Source: JAPLFM01 sp964650885
GTDB taxonomy: Bacteria; Bacteroidota; Ignavibacteria; Kapaibacteriales; UBA2268
Reading direction: 5' to 3'
Assembly: GCA_964650885.1 (NCBI GenBank)
Contig: CAZYXG010000009.1
Location: 1-60,285 of the forward strand
Length of the DNA stretch: 60,285 nucleotides
Made by a program: the position numbers and the translations under genes. Shown here one piece after another: positions 8,638 through 17,762 of the stretch. The notes beneath the pieces were generated by a model. The model worked only from the letters and a program-made list of their open reading frames with translations. It did not search any database and was not told the DNA's origin. Numbering within the stretch: the first letter of the stretch is position 1; each line of letters opens with the position of its first letter.

Positions 8638-9522
8638 TTATCTTTTTCCTGGCATTCCTTGAAACGGGAGAGGTCCAGGTGTTGGAATAGGTTTGCCTTG
8701 CTGCGGAGCACCTTGCACTTGTGGACGCTGAGGCATTTGCATCCTATTTGGATCAAACTTCCCAGCAAATTTGACTAATTCCACTTCAAAGATAACTATT
8801 ACATCTGGTGGAATTGTTGGGAAAACCCCATCTTTACCAAAAGCTTGCTCTGGTGGGAAATAGAATCGGTAGATACCACCTTCTTTAGCATAAGTCATAG
8901 CTTCTTTCCAACCTGGCAAGACACCTTGAGCAGGCACTTTCGCAGTATTGCCTTGGTATTTATCTTTAGAATTTTCAAATACTGTACCGTCCACATAATA
9001 TGCTTTCAGATTTACTTCATATAAGTCGTCTGGTTCAACTGCTTTTCCATTTCCAGCTTTAACTGTTTCTACTTGAATACCGCTTGGAGTTTCAATTATA
9101 TTTTGTTTTTTCTTATTTCTTTCAAAGAAACCTTTTTGCAAAGGAGGAAGTTTTGCTTCGAGTTCTCTTGTTGTTTCAAGTTGTCTTTCAACTTTTGCTT
9201 TTTCATTGCTTTGCATTGAATCAGTATAAGCTTGAGTGAACTTCATTCTTTCTTCAGGAGTTAGCAATCCAGCTTTTTTATCGAGAGCATCGGCAATACC
9301 TTTTAAGAAGTATTCCCTATCTATTCTATAGCCAGTACCAATCATATTATTTACAATGTCGTAAGCAAGAGCATAGCTACCGTTAGACATAAGATCATTT
9401 CTTTTCTCTAAGTTGTTAGTTTCTGTTTTATTTGCAGAGTCGTTGGTTTCATCTTTATTGCAAGAAGCTAATGCTAAAACAGCAAAAGTTAGAGCCAGAA
9501 GAGAGATTGATTTTAGTTTCAT
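8638..9522 (-). CDS. FKBP-type peptidyl-prolyl isomerase, lipoprotein
   Basis: 294 residues. The lipoprotein signal ends in LALASC (Cys 21). A helical dimerisation region typical of FkpA/Mip follows (about 40-125, with DALDKKAGLLTPEERMKF). The FKBP domain occupies about 145-255: GNGKAVEPDDLYEVNLKAYYVDGTVF is the core strand, then GVLPGWKEAM and FYFPPEQAFG, ending IPPDVIVIFEVELV. A Pro/Gln/Gly-rich tail follows. It should catalyse prolyl isomerisation and help fold proteins in the periplasm or outer membrane. It may be co-transcribed with the gene ending at 9535, since only 12 nt separate them and the upstream gene is on the same strand. Confidence 0.92.
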   Translation of the reverse strand: MKLKSISLLALTFAVLALASCNKDETNDSANKTETNNLEKRNDLMSNGSYALAYDIVNNMIGTGYRIDREYFLKGIADALDKKAGLLTPEERMKFTQAYTDSMQSNEKAKVERQLETTRELEAKLPPLQKGFFERNKKKQNIIETPSGIQVETVKAGNGKAVEPDDLYEVNLKAYYVDGTVFENSKDKYQGNTAKVPAQGVLPGWKEAMTYAKEGGIYRFYFPPEQAFGKDGVFPTIPPDVIVIFEVELVKFAGKFDPNRMQMPQRPQVQGAPQQGKPIPTPGPLPFQGMPGKR

Positions 9523-9534
9523 TTTTTTAATTAA

Positions 9535-10503
9535 TTAGTTTGTTTCTTTTCTAATAGGATTGTGTACAATAGTGAAAAGATTAACTTCTCTATATTGAGT
9601 GCAAATCATTTCAGCATATTTTTGAGAGTAAAACGAACCCATTGAATACGCCACCCCTCCAGAAATATCATACTGCTGAGCATCGGGAGCAAGAGATTTA
9701 ATAAATTCGTGGTGATCCATTTTTTGTGGTACGATTAGAACATCGAAAAGTTGAGGTCCATCTCCATCGCCAGATATAAAGCTTGTAATTAGTCCAATTA
9801 ATTCACTTGAAATAAGTTCTTCTTCAGGGGAAACTTGGTCGTCAGCATTGATTAAAGCGTTCATCATATCACGCAATTGAGCAGCTTGCTCTTTGGGAGG
9901 TTCACTTTGCAAATAATCTTCAACCGATTTTCTCAATCTCATAAAATTATGTTCATCACTAACGCTTCTTTCGGAATTTAGTTTATCTACCGAATAATCT
10001 ATATTCCATTCTTTTGCAAAAGCTTCTATTAGTTCTTGTTCTTTTGGATCTAATACTCCATCAATCATTGCTAACTGATGCAGAATATTAATGATAGTGT
10101 CGGCATTATTGGGCTTGAAGAATTTCTTGATTAAGTAATCCGCTTCTTTTCTCTCCAAACGAAGTGATTTCTTAATTAAGTGCCACAATGATTCTTTGTT
10201 TTCGCCTTTTATGAATACACCAGTGGCTATCAAGCCAAAGACAAATGCTTGAAAAAGATAAAAACTAGTGTCAGCTATCGAAATCCAATCGGGTTTAGTG
10301 TCGTTTACGAAGTAGTAAATAATAGACTGGAGTGAATTCATAGCAAGTAAGAACATACCAGCTATGGATTGAGAGTTAGCAACTTCTCTTTCATGCTTTC
10401 TTTTCCAAATTTTGTTTATTTGCAAATAGACTTGAATTGCGGTGAATACAAGTGCTATCTGCGAAATCCAAATAATTATTTCTCTGAACTGAATAAATGT
10501 CAT
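9535..10503 (-). CDS. membrane protein with a TerB-like domain
   Basis: 322 residues. The N-terminus has three predicted membrane helices (about 7-26, 45-65, 78-97). It is followed by a TerB-like acidic helical domain of about 140 residues. The two characteristic segments IINILHQLAMIDGVLDPKEQELIEAF and MMNALINADDQVSPEEELI each carry the acidic metal-binding D-G-x-x-D/E-x-x-E type motif. The last 90 residues are unassigned. TerB-like domains are linked to membrane stress and metal or phage-defence contexts, but here there are no ter genes nearby and the role is unknown. It lies 12 nt upstream of the FKBP gene, so they probably form one transcript. Confidence 0.7.
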   Translation of the reverse strand: MTFIQFREIIIWISQIALVFTAIQVYLQINKIWKRKHEREVANSQSIAGMFLLAMNSLQSIIYYFVNDTKPDWISIADTSFYLFQAFVFGLIATGVFIKGENKESLWHLIKKSLRLERKEADYLIKKFFKPNNADTIINILHQLAMIDGVLDPKEQELIEAFAKEWNIDYSVDKLNSERSVSDEHNFMRLRKSVEDYLQSEPPKEQAAQLRDMMNALINADDQVSPEEELISSELIGLITSFISGDGDGPQLFDVLIVPQKMDHHEFIKSLAPDAQQYDISGGVAYSMGSFYSQKYAEMICTQYREVNLFTIVHNPIRKETN

Positions 10504-10580
10504 TTACTATTTCTATTTTTTCAAGTAATTAAAAATTAAATATACCTAAACGAATCCTATTTTGCAATATTTTGAGAAAA

Positions 10581-11777
10581 TTATTTAATGCTTGCAAAAC
10601 ATTCTTTCACTTTAGCAACCACTATATCAATCTCAGATTGAGAGATAACTAATGGTGGTGCAAACCTTATAATCGTGTGGTGTGTATCTTTGCAAAGCAC
10701 ACCCTTTTCTTTAAGCATTTCGCAAATTGGGCGTGCATTTGTTGTAAGTTCAAGTCCTATCCAAAGTCCACGTCCTCGCACCTCTTTCACAAGATGGTGG
10801 TTAATTTCTTGTAATTTCGCTAAAAAGTATGCACCTAAGTCAAAAGATTTTTGAATTAAGTTTTCATTTTCAAGCACTTCAAGTGCAGCTATTGCCACAG
10901 AAGCTCCCAATGGATTTCCACCAAAAGTTGACCCGTGAGAACCTGCTTCAAAAAGCCCGAGTACATCTGCTCTGCCTAGCACAGCCGAGACTGGATAGAA
11001 TCCACCTGCCAATGCTTTGCCTATGATTACTAAATCAGGAGTTACATCTTCATAGTTATGGGCGAATAGTTTTCCACTTCTGCCTAATCCAGATTGGATT
11101 TCATCGCAAATGAAAAGTATGTTGTGTTTTTTGCAAAGTTCGGCTACCGATTTTAAATATCCAGCAGGAGGAATAATTATTCCCGCTTCGCCTTGAATTG
11201 GCTCAAGTAAAATTGCAGCAGTATTTGGTGTGATTTTAGTTTCCAAATCTACAATATCGCCATACTTAGCAATAACGAAACCAGGAGTGAATGGCCCGAA
11301 GTCGCTTCTATAGTCTTCATCAGTTGAAAAACTTATTAGAGTAGTTGTTCTTCCATGGAAATTATCTGTCATACAAATAATTTCAGCTTTATCTTTTGCT
11401 ATGCCTTTGCTTCTATATCCCCAACGGCGTGCAGCTTTCACTGCTGTTTCCACTGCTTCAGCACCAGAATTCATTGGCAATGACATTGGGTAGCCAGTCA
11501 TTTTATTTAGCTTTTCATAAAGCAATGGTAATTTATCATTGCGGAAAGCACGGCTGGTAAGAGTTACTTTTTGTGCTTGTTCAATGAAAGTTTTTAGAAT
11601 AGTTGGGTGGCAATGACCTTGATTGACAGCCGAATAAGCTGCAAGGCAATCAATATATTTGTTACCATCAACATCTTCCAGCCAAACTCCTTCGGCTTTA
11701 GTTACGACTATATCAAGGGGATGATAATTATGAGCACCGTACTTTTCTTCTAATTCTATATATTCTTGAGTTTTCAT
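10581..11777 (-). CDS. rocD: ornithine--oxo-acid transaminase
   Basis: 398 residues, a class-III PLP aminotransferase. The N-terminus YGAHNYHPLDIVVTKAEGVW and the AAYSAVNQGHCHP segment are characteristic of ornithine delta-aminotransferase rather than acetylornithine aminotransferase. The PLP Lys is in IIGKALAGGFYPVS, and HGSTFGGNPLG is the phosphate-binding loop. It converts ornithine and 2-oxoglutarate to glutamate semialdehyde and glutamate, in arginine/ornithine breakdown or proline synthesis. It is monocistronic as far as I can see, with no arginase or proline gene beside it. Confidence 0.94.
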   Translation of the reverse strand: MKTQEYIELEEKYGAHNYHPLDIVVTKAEGVWLEDVDGNKYIDCLAAYSAVNQGHCHPTILKTFIEQAQKVTLTSRAFRNDKLPLLYEKLNKMTGYPMSLPMNSGAEAVETAVKAARRWGYRSKGIAKDKAEIICMTDNFHGRTTTLISFSTDEDYRSDFGPFTPGFVIAKYGDIVDLETKITPNTAAILLEPIQGEAGIIIPPAGYLKSVAELCKKHNILFICDEIQSGLGRSGKLFAHNYEDVTPDLVIIGKALAGGFYPVSAVLGRADVLGLFEAGSHGSTFGGNPLGASVAIAALEVLENENLIQKSFDLGAYFLAKLQEINHHLVKEVRGRGLWIGLELTTNARPICEMLKEKGVLCKDTHHTIIRFAPPLVISQSEIDIVVAKVKECFASIK

Positions 11778-11949
11778 TTTTTCGATTTTTAAAAATTTCG
11801 GAAAACAAAATTAAGAAGAAAAGTTCAATTTATTTATTAAATGTAAAACTTACTATTACAATGTTTGTGGCTAAAAAGAAAATAAAATTAAAGTAATCCC
11901 ATCTTTACACTCGTTAATTATTTACAAACAATAATTTAGAGCTTACTAA

Positions 11950-12771
11950 ATGAAAAAAAATTTTATTTTGCTTTGCTTTGCTTTCGTAGTAATTTCCAAT
12001 GCACACGAATCAAAAACACCTGAAGCAATTACTTCAACCAAGATTGATGAACATTTGACCTTTATATCAGGTAGCGGTGGAAACAGTGTGATTTTGGAAG
12101 GCGACAATGCCGTTCTGCTTATAGATACGAAAATGGCTGGTGGAGTGAATGCTCTTTATGATTACGTTATGCAAATTGCAAAAAACAAGAAATTGATAGT
12201 TGTAAATACTCACTACCATATTGACCATATAAGTGGCAATGCAAAATATCAAGGTGCTAGAATTATTGCAGGAGGCTATGAAAAAACTGATTGGACAGAA
12301 GCAAATGGCGAAGTAAATCTTCCTACTGAATTTTTGAAAGATTCAATGCTTTTAAAAATTGGTGATGAAGAAGTTCTTATCACAAATATTGGTAGAGCTC
12401 ACACCCGTGGTGATATTTTTGTTTATATGAAAAAACGTAAACTATTAGTTTCTGGCGATGTTATTTTGAATAAAGTTTATCCAGTGCTAATAAAAGAAAT
12501 GGGTGCAGACACTCGTATGTATATTTCAAAAATTAATGATTTTATCGAACATCATCAAATTAACAATGTAGTGCCAGGACACGGCAATTATGGCGATATC
12601 AAAGTGATTTATAATTTCACAGAATATCTTTATAGCTTACCTTTGGGTGCTAATAATAAATCTATCAAAGAAGAACTACGTTTGAAATATTCTGACTGGC
12701 ACGAAGTGCCAGGTTATTCATCTTTCGATAAAAACATTGAATTTGTGAAAGGCGAATTAGATACTGAATAA
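11950..12771 (+). CDS. secreted metallo-beta-lactamase-fold hydrolase
   Basis: 273 residues. The N-terminus is a Sec signal peptide (MKKNFILLCFAFVVISNA). The zinc-binding motif of the MBL fold is intact in THYHIDHISGN (HxHxDH, about residues 80-88). The remaining ligands are likely His in RAHTRGDIF, Asp in LVSGDVI and His in VPGHGNYG. The family splits thioesters, lactones or phosphodiesters. The periplasmic location and the order of motifs resemble the cyclase-like and B3-related hydrolases, but beta-lactamase activity cannot be claimed. It is a single gene ending in the terminator at 12798-12827. Confidence 0.85.
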   Translation: MKKNFILLCFAFVVISNAHESKTPEAITSTKIDEHLTFISGSGGNSVILEGDNAVLLIDTKMAGGVNALYDYVMQIAKNKKLIVVNTHYHIDHISGNAKYQGARIIAGGYEKTDWTEANGEVNLPTEFLKDSMLLKIGDEEVLITNIGRAHTRGDIFVYMKKRKLLVSGDVILNKVYPVLIKEMGADTRMYISKINDFIEHHQINNVVPGHGNYGDIKVIYNFTEYLYSLPLGANNKSIKEELRLKYSDWHEVPGYSSFDKNIEFVKGELDTE

Positions 12772-12797
12772 GTTAAATTTGGATTTACAATATAACT

Positions 12798-12827
12798 AAA
12801 CGCCATTTTTATGAAAATGGCGTTTTT
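12798..12827. terminator. bidirectional terminator between convergent genes
   Basis: AAACGCCATTTT at 12798-12809 pairs with AAAATGGCGTTT at 12814-12825 around a four-base loop, followed by Ts and preceded by As. It sits between the MBL-fold gene and the terminase gene. The stem core is the same as in the terminator at 38560-38590. Confidence 0.85.
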
Positions 12828-12830
12828 TAA

Positions 12831-14237
12831 TTAAAAATTAAAATCTGCAAAATCTGAAGCTGCACCATTTCTTCCACCTGCTCCTTTTGGCATTACTGAA
12901 CTAATTTTTGGAATTAATTGAGTTATATATGCAAATGCGTCCACTTGGTCATCGTGCTTGCCATTTGGGAACAAAAGAAGTTCTTTCTCAAATTCCTCTA
13001 ACCAAGCAGCATGCTTTCTGAAATAAACTTTGCCTTGCTGCAAAAGCAAAGTTATGTGCAAAGTACGAAAAATTTTATTCCCTTGTGGTTTTAGTTCAAA
13101 AGCATAAATATTTGATTCTTTTTGAACACTTTGAAAAACTGCGGACTGAGTTGCAACTACTTCTATACCAATTGTTTGTAGTTTATATTGCCTATACATT
13201 TCTGCAATGAAATCCACATGTTCGGAACCATTTATCCTTCTTCGAATCACATCTAATACCAAAATATTTCCTTTTTGTGTAACTCCAAAAACTAAGCATA
13301 CGGTATAATCAGCACTAGATTTTTCACTAATCGCCAAATCCACTGTGGCTAAGCGGTTTACAAAATCTTTATTTGTTCTGTTTTCTTCGTTATTTGGCAA
13401 GTAATAGCTGGTTGAATCTTCAGTAAAATATTGAAAATGTTTGCGTTGGAATATATCTCCATCTGCTGGAGTTGGTTGTTGTTGATACATACTTGCAAAC
13501 CACACATCATTTAGAGTTGTTTTCATTTCTTTCAACTTTTCTATTGGATATCTTTCTTTCCAAAGAGGTTCACCAATTTGTCTGCCCAATAAATCATTTT
13601 TACTTTCAGCAATTGCTGGCAAATTAATAAGAGTCCATTTGTCGCTCTCAATTTCAAGCAATCTGCCACAAAGGTCGCTTTCGTGCCAGCGAGTCATAAG
13701 TATCACTATCGCACCATTTGGTTCGAGTCGAGTGAAAGCAGTGGACTGATACCAATCGAAAAGACTTTCTCTTTTCTTGAAACTATAAGCATCTTGGTGG
13801 TTTTTAATTGGGTCGTCAATAATTAATAAGTCGCACCCTCTTCCAGTTAACGAGCCGCCCACACTAGTTAAAAATACTCCACCAGATTTTCTGAGCCGAA
13901 GCTCTTTTGCAGAGCGGCTATCTTTGGATAATTCAATATCGAAAATAGATTTTCCGAAATCCAAAAAAAGCTCTTTTAACTGCTTTCCTGTTGTGCGAGA
14001 TAGGGATTCACCATAAGTGGCGTGGATTATTTGATGTTCAGGATTCTTTCCAATATACCAAAACGGAAAATATTTAGATATTAGTTCAGATTTACCGTGG
14101 CGTGGCGGCATATTTATCATCAGCCGAGTAATTTTTCTTTTACATAATTCGAGTAATTTACTCTGGATAAGTTCCAAATGTGGAGCAGAAGTATATTTTC
14201 CATTGCTTATTTTTATTGCTAAATCAATTATATTCAT
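12831..14237 (-). CDS. phage terminase large subunit (orphan)
   Basis: 468 residues from the ATG at 14237. The frame continues 14 codons upstream, but the family-like N-terminus is here. The ATPase half has a Walker A-like PPRHGKSE (about 44-51), as in terminases that lack the canonical GxxxxGKS, and a Walker B LLIIDDP (137-143). The RNase H-fold nuclease half keeps its acidic residues: Asp in ATVDLAIS (about 300), Glu in IGIEVVA (about 359) and HDDQVDAFAY (about 429-437). It would package phage DNA and cut it at the capsid. No small terminase, portal or capsid gene is next to it. The frame is uninterrupted and the motifs intact, so it is either a recent remnant or a domesticated gene. Confidence 0.9.
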   Translation of the reverse strand: MNIIDLAIKISNGKYTSAPHLELIQSKLLELCKRKITRLMINMPPRHGKSELISKYFPFWYIGKNPEHQIIHATYGESLSRTTGKQLKELFLDFGKSIFDIELSKDSRSAKELRLRKSGGVFLTSVGGSLTGRGCDLLIIDDPIKNHQDAYSFKKRESLFDWYQSTAFTRLEPNGAIVILMTRWHESDLCGRLLEIESDKWTLINLPAIAESKNDLLGRQIGEPLWKERYPIEKLKEMKTTLNDVWFASMYQQQPTPADGDIFQRKHFQYFTEDSTSYYLPNNEENRTNKDFVNRLATVDLAISEKSSADYTVCLVFGVTQKGNILVLDVIRRRINGSEHVDFIAEMYRQYKLQTIGIEVVATQSAVFQSVQKESNIYAFELKPQGNKIFRTLHITLLLQQGKVYFRKHAAWLEEFEKELLLFPNGKHDDQVDAFAYITQLIPKISSVMPKGAGGRNGAASDFADFNF

Positions 14238-14450
14238 AAGTGTATCTAAAAATAAATGCAAATTCCTAATTATTAGCAATAGGATTAAATAAATAAATTC
14301 AGAATTTGATTTAGAAACAATAGGAGAAATTCATATTAAATCAACGATTTTAGTTATAACGAGTAAAATACTTAACAAAAAATTAGCTAAAAACAAATAA
14401 TCTTAACGCAATCTTAACACAATCTTCATCAAATATTCAATCTAAAGTGA

Positions 14451-14458
14451 TAACTTTG
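14451..14458 (+). promoter_or_regulatory. Bacteroidetes-type -7 box for the porin gene
   Basis: TAACTTTG matches TAnnTTTG exactly. No good TTTG lies 20 nt upstream (TTCA instead). Transcription would begin near 14465, downstream of the first possible ATG at 14447. This supports the TTG start at 14495. Confidence 0.5.
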
Positions 14459-14482
14459 TGGAGTTTTAATTTTAATGTCTCG

Positions 14483-14497
14483 GAGGACAATAATTTG
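14483..14497 (+). promoter_or_regulatory. strong ribosome-binding site deciding a TTG start
   Basis: GGAGG at 14482-14486 lies 8 nt before the TTG at 14495-14497. That TTG is in frame with the porin and starts the signal peptide directly. The upstream ATG at 14447 has no such site and would add 16 polar residues before the signal peptide. Confidence 0.7.
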
Positions 14498-15724
14498 AAA
14501 AAGTATATACTCTATACTCTAATGCTATTTCTATGCTTATCAAGTCAGGTGGCATATTCCCAACAATCTACTGGTTCTGTTTCATCTTTCGATTTCAACA
14601 AACTTGGTCTTGTTTTCAATTCAACTGATAGCTCTATGTTAGCAATTATAAGATTTAGAGTACAAAATGGCTTAACTATAAATACAAATGACGAGGGAGA
14701 TCTTAGCTCTGCTTCTACAGAAATGGCAGTTCGACGTTTAAGACTTAGAATGGGTGGTCACCTTTATGACAAAAGATTGACATATAACATCCAACTTTCT
14801 TTTACTCGTGGCGATATGGATTATACAGATACACAATTCCCAAATATTGTCAGAGATGCAATGGTTTTTTGGAATTTCACCCCTGATTTTCAAATTTCAT
14901 TTGGTCAAACTAAATTACCAGGCAATAGACAAAGGGTAATTTCTTCTGCCGATTTGCAATTTATGGATAGATCTATTGTTAATAGTAAGTTTACTTTGGA
15001 CAGGGATTTTGGTTTCCAAACTGGATACCGTGCTTTAGTTGAAGGAATGAGATTTAATCTTCGTGGAGCAATATCTACTGGCGATGGTAGAAACCAATCT
15101 GCAATACCAGGTGCAGGACTTGCATATACTGGAAGAGTAGAATGGCTTCCTTTAGGTGATTTTACAGCTGGTGGCGATTATATAGAGGGTGATTTATTGC
15201 GTGAGAAATCACCTAAACTTTCCATAGGTGGAAGCTTTAGTGTAAACGATCATGCAACAAGAACAGCAGGAGAACTTGGCCCTAGATTATTCTCTCAGAA
15301 ATCTATGAACATAATTTATTTAGATGCTATGTTTAAATATAGTGGCATCGCTATTTATGGCGAGTTTGCTAACAGAAAGTCTGATGACGCAATTTCTAAC
15401 GACCCAGCAGACCCTACCAACAGAGCTAAAAGTGTTTATATTTATACTGGTTCTGGATATTTAATGCAAGCATCTTATCTTTTCCCATTTAATTTGGAAT
15501 TAGCGACTCGCTATGCTTTAGTAAAACCAGAAGGTGAGATTACAACGACTTCTGGATTGAAAGCGGTTGATAAAGAAGCAAACTTCTCAGGTAGTGTAGG
15601 TTATTATTTCAACAACCACAGAGCAAAAGGATTTTTTGAAGTCATGCACCGAACTGTAACCAATATTTCAGGGGTAGATAAGAAAAATTGGATGTTCAGA
15701 TTCTCTACTGAATTAGGAATTTAA
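14495..15724 (+). CDS. phosphate-selective-porin-like outer-membrane protein
   Basis: 409 residues from a TTG start. The signal peptide is (L)KKYILYTLMLFLCLSSQVAYSQQ. The body is a run of alternating beta strands typical of the OprP/OprO-like porins of Bacteroidota: EMAVRRLRLRMGGHLYDKRLTYNIQLSF early on, then the diagnostic VFWNFTPDFQISFGQTKLPGNRQRV, and a C-terminal strand ending in WMFRFSTELGI. It should form a 16-stranded channel for anions or other small solutes; specificity is not predictable. The start was chosen for its ribosome-binding site and for the position of the likely promoter at 14451. It is monocistronic and ends at the terminator at 15754-15785. Confidence 0.85.
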   Translation: MKKYILYTLMLFLCLSSQVAYSQQSTGSVSSFDFNKLGLVFNSTDSSMLAIIRFRVQNGLTINTNDEGDLSSASTEMAVRRLRLRMGGHLYDKRLTYNIQLSFTRGDMDYTDTQFPNIVRDAMVFWNFTPDFQISFGQTKLPGNRQRVISSADLQFMDRSIVNSKFTLDRDFGFQTGYRALVEGMRFNLRGAISTGDGRNQSAIPGAGLAYTGRVEWLPLGDFTAGGDYIEGDLLREKSPKLSIGGSFSVNDHATRTAGELGPRLFSQKSMNIIYLDAMFKYSGIAIYGEFANRKSDDAISNDPADPTNRAKSVYIYTGSGYLMQASYLFPFNLELATRYALVKPEGEITTTSGLKAVDKEANFSGSVGYYFNNHRAKGFFEVMHRTVTNISGVDKKNWMFRFSTELGI

Positions 15725-15753
15725 ACAAGTCTAATAAAATAGTAAAAATTGAT

Positions 15754-15785
15754 AGTCCGATACTCTTTAGCATCGGACTTTTTTT
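15754..15785 (+). terminator. intrinsic terminator of the porin gene
   Basis: AGTCCGAT at 15754-15761 pairs with ATCGGACT at 15772-15779 around a 10-nt loop, followed by six Ts. It ends the plus-strand porin transcript before the convergent gene ending at 15797. Confidence 0.88.
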
Positions 15786-15796
15786 ATTTCTAAAAT

Positions 15797-16540
15797 CTAA
15801 GCACTTACTCTGGAATATCCATTTATTAGCCGATACTTTGTTTGGATACTTCTTTCCAAGAAATTGATTTTCTTTTGAATAATGTTCTTCCTTTCTTCTA
15901 TCCAAGTGGTGTCGTTGAAAAGCAGTTCAAAGCTGAATGGTTCTTGTTTTTTAAGTTGTTGAATTTTACGTTGCTCTTTTGCTATGCATAGTTCCAAATA
16001 ATTTACAGCTTTTCTCAATTCAAAATAATTAGCTTCAGCTTCTATTAATTCGCTTTTACAAATTAAGAAATGGAAACGAGAAATTTGCTCACTATCTTGA
16101 TTTTTATAAGCAAATTGAATACCATTCCAAAATTGATTGAAGTATTCATTTTCTTCGGCCACATCGGGATGTATCTTTTTCACTAACTCTCTATATTCGA
16201 AAACAAATGTATCTTTTGAATTTGAAAATCTTTCAGAATTGCTAAAGTAACTCATAGATTTGGCTTCACTATTTATGTAGTTTGCTATATTGCTTTTTTC
16301 TTTCGCCACAGGTGTAAAATGTTTATCGAATCGGATAGACCTAATTTTGTAATCCAACTCTATTTTATTTAATTCAAGTTTATCCAATTCAAATTCCAAA
16401 TCGCCAAATATTGAATCATAAGTGAAAACAAGGCGTGGTTGCAATATATTGTGCATAAAGTACCAGCTATCCAACAGTTCGAAAAGATTACTTTTTAAAC
16501 CAAAATAATTTTCTCTTAAATTTTCCAATTCTTCATTCAT
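15797..16540 (-). CDS. coiled-coil protein with a J-domain-like segment
   Basis: 247 residues, rich in charged and aromatic residues, with no signal peptide. Two helical, coiled-coil-like ends (about 1-75 and 185-240) flank a segment at about 113-150, YRELVKKIHPDVAEENEYF then FWNGIQFAYKNQD. That segment has the helix-HPD-helix pattern of a DnaJ J-domain. The HPD motif is intact, so it could stimulate a DnaK ATPase. The rest of the protein is unlike DnaJ (no Gly/Phe region, no zinc fingers). No dnaK is near. The function is unknown; the J-domain call is by motif only. Confidence 0.6.
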   Translation of the reverse strand: MNEELENLRENYFGLKSNLFELLDSWYFMHNILQPRLVFTYDSIFGDLEFELDKLELNKIELDYKIRSIRFDKHFTPVAKEKSNIANYINSEAKSMSYFSNSERFSNSKDTFVFEYRELVKKIHPDVAEENEYFNQFWNGIQFAYKNQDSEQISRFHFLICKSELIEAEANYFELRKAVNYLELCIAKEQRKIQQLKKQEPFSFELLFNDTTWIEERKNIIQKKINFLERSIQTKYRLINGYSRVSA

Positions 16541-16799
16541 TATCTATTTCTACTAAAAGTTAAAAATATCATTCAAGTGTATATCTATCTCCAAATCAAA
16601 CAATTTTCTTTGTGGTTTGGCTAATATTCTCACTTTTAACAATAATTATCTAATTAATCATTGCTATTAACTAATAGTCAAATTGTGTGCAAATTATTTT
16701 TTCTTCTTAAATTAATAGGTATTAGTAACAATATCTTTAAATTCTCGTTATTTATCTATAAATTGCAATAAATTATTCTAATTAATAAGCTTAAACACT

Positions 16800-17627
16800 A
16801 TGAAAAAAATATTCTTGCTCCTTACTCTGCTAACACCTTTGGCATTTATGTCTTGCTCTGAAGATGTTACTACTCCTTCAAAAGGTACATTCCTTCCAGC
16901 CACAAAAGGTACGTGGTGGATTATGGAAGATTATGCTACTGACTCTCTTGGAAATACTACTGGCACGCCTTCTACTTCAACTATGACTGTTGGTAGCACT
17001 ATTGACTTGAATGGGAAAAAAGCTGTTCAATATCTGAATACAATTGATAATGTACAATTCGACACTACACTTTATGCCTCTGAAGGGCAAATTATATATA
17101 CAGATGGTACACAATTCAACCAAATTGGAAGCATTTTTGGTGCTTTCTTAGGTGGTGGTACAAGCCCAGATTTAGACTTAAACTTAACTTGGGTAAAAAT
17201 TGCTGACCCAAATACACCATCTTGGGAAGTAACTAAAGTTGACATACCCGAAATGGATATAAGCCAACTTTTCGGAGGAGCTGGAGGCGTTAAAGCAAAT
17301 CTTAATGGATATATAAAAGTATCGGGAGCTCAAGGCGGAACAGAAGACATTACAATCAAAGGTAAAATATATTCTGCCAGTAAGTTTAATATTAATGTTG
17401 AGTTTATTGGAAAAGTTACTACCACTCTCTTTAATCAAAAAGTAGAATTAGCAACTATCAACTTTATATTGGGTCAGAGTTATTATTTCGTGGAAGGCAT
17501 TGGGATGGTGAAACAATTAAACACTGGTCAAACATTTGAAATCAAAGCGAGAGTTCCAAATGTACCTAATCAAAATAGAAAAACAGGCGGAAACGTTTCT
17601 ACTGTGATTGATTTCAATATCAAATAA
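16800..17627 (+). CDS. lipoprotein of unknown function
   Basis: 275 residues. The lipoprotein signal MKKIFLLLTLLTPLAFMSC gives a lipidated Cys at 19. The mature protein is beta-rich: a GTWWIMEDYATDS segment near residue 38, a Gly-rich loop around 118 (LGGGTSPDLDLNLTW), and GQSYYFVEGIGMVKQL towards the end. The last part resembles the C-terminal half of many Bacteroidota lipoproteins of unknown role. It faces the three-gene operon on the other strand, with the assembly gap between. No recognisable enzyme motif. Confidence 0.75.
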   Translation: MKKIFLLLTLLTPLAFMSCSEDVTTPSKGTFLPATKGTWWIMEDYATDSLGNTTGTPSTSTMTVGSTIDLNGKKAVQYLNTIDNVQFDTTLYASEGQIIYTDGTQFNQIGSIFGAFLGGGTSPDLDLNLTWVKIADPNTPSWEVTKVDIPEMDISQLFGGAGGVKANLNGYIKVSGAQGGTEDITIKGKIYSASKFNINVEFIGKVTTTLFNQKVELATINFILGQSYYFVEGIGMVKQLNTGQTFEIKARVPNVPNQNRKTGGNVSTVIDFNIK

Positions 17628-17650
17628 TGTACTTTCAAATAATGTTTTTT

Positions 17651-17750
17651 NNNNNNNNNNNNNNNNNNNNNNNNNNNNNNNNNNNNNNNNNNNNNNNNNN
17701 NNNNNNNNNNNNNNNNNNNNNNNNNNNNNNNNNNNNNNNNNNNNNNNNNN
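17651..17750. other. assembly gap (100 N)
   Basis: Exactly 100 Ns, flanked by TTTTTT on the left and TTTTTTT on the right. The round number suggests a scaffold join of unknown true length. It falls between two convergent genes, where a terminator hairpin would be expected. Genes could be missing here. Confidence 0.95.
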
Positions 17751-17762
17751 TTTTTTTAATTT

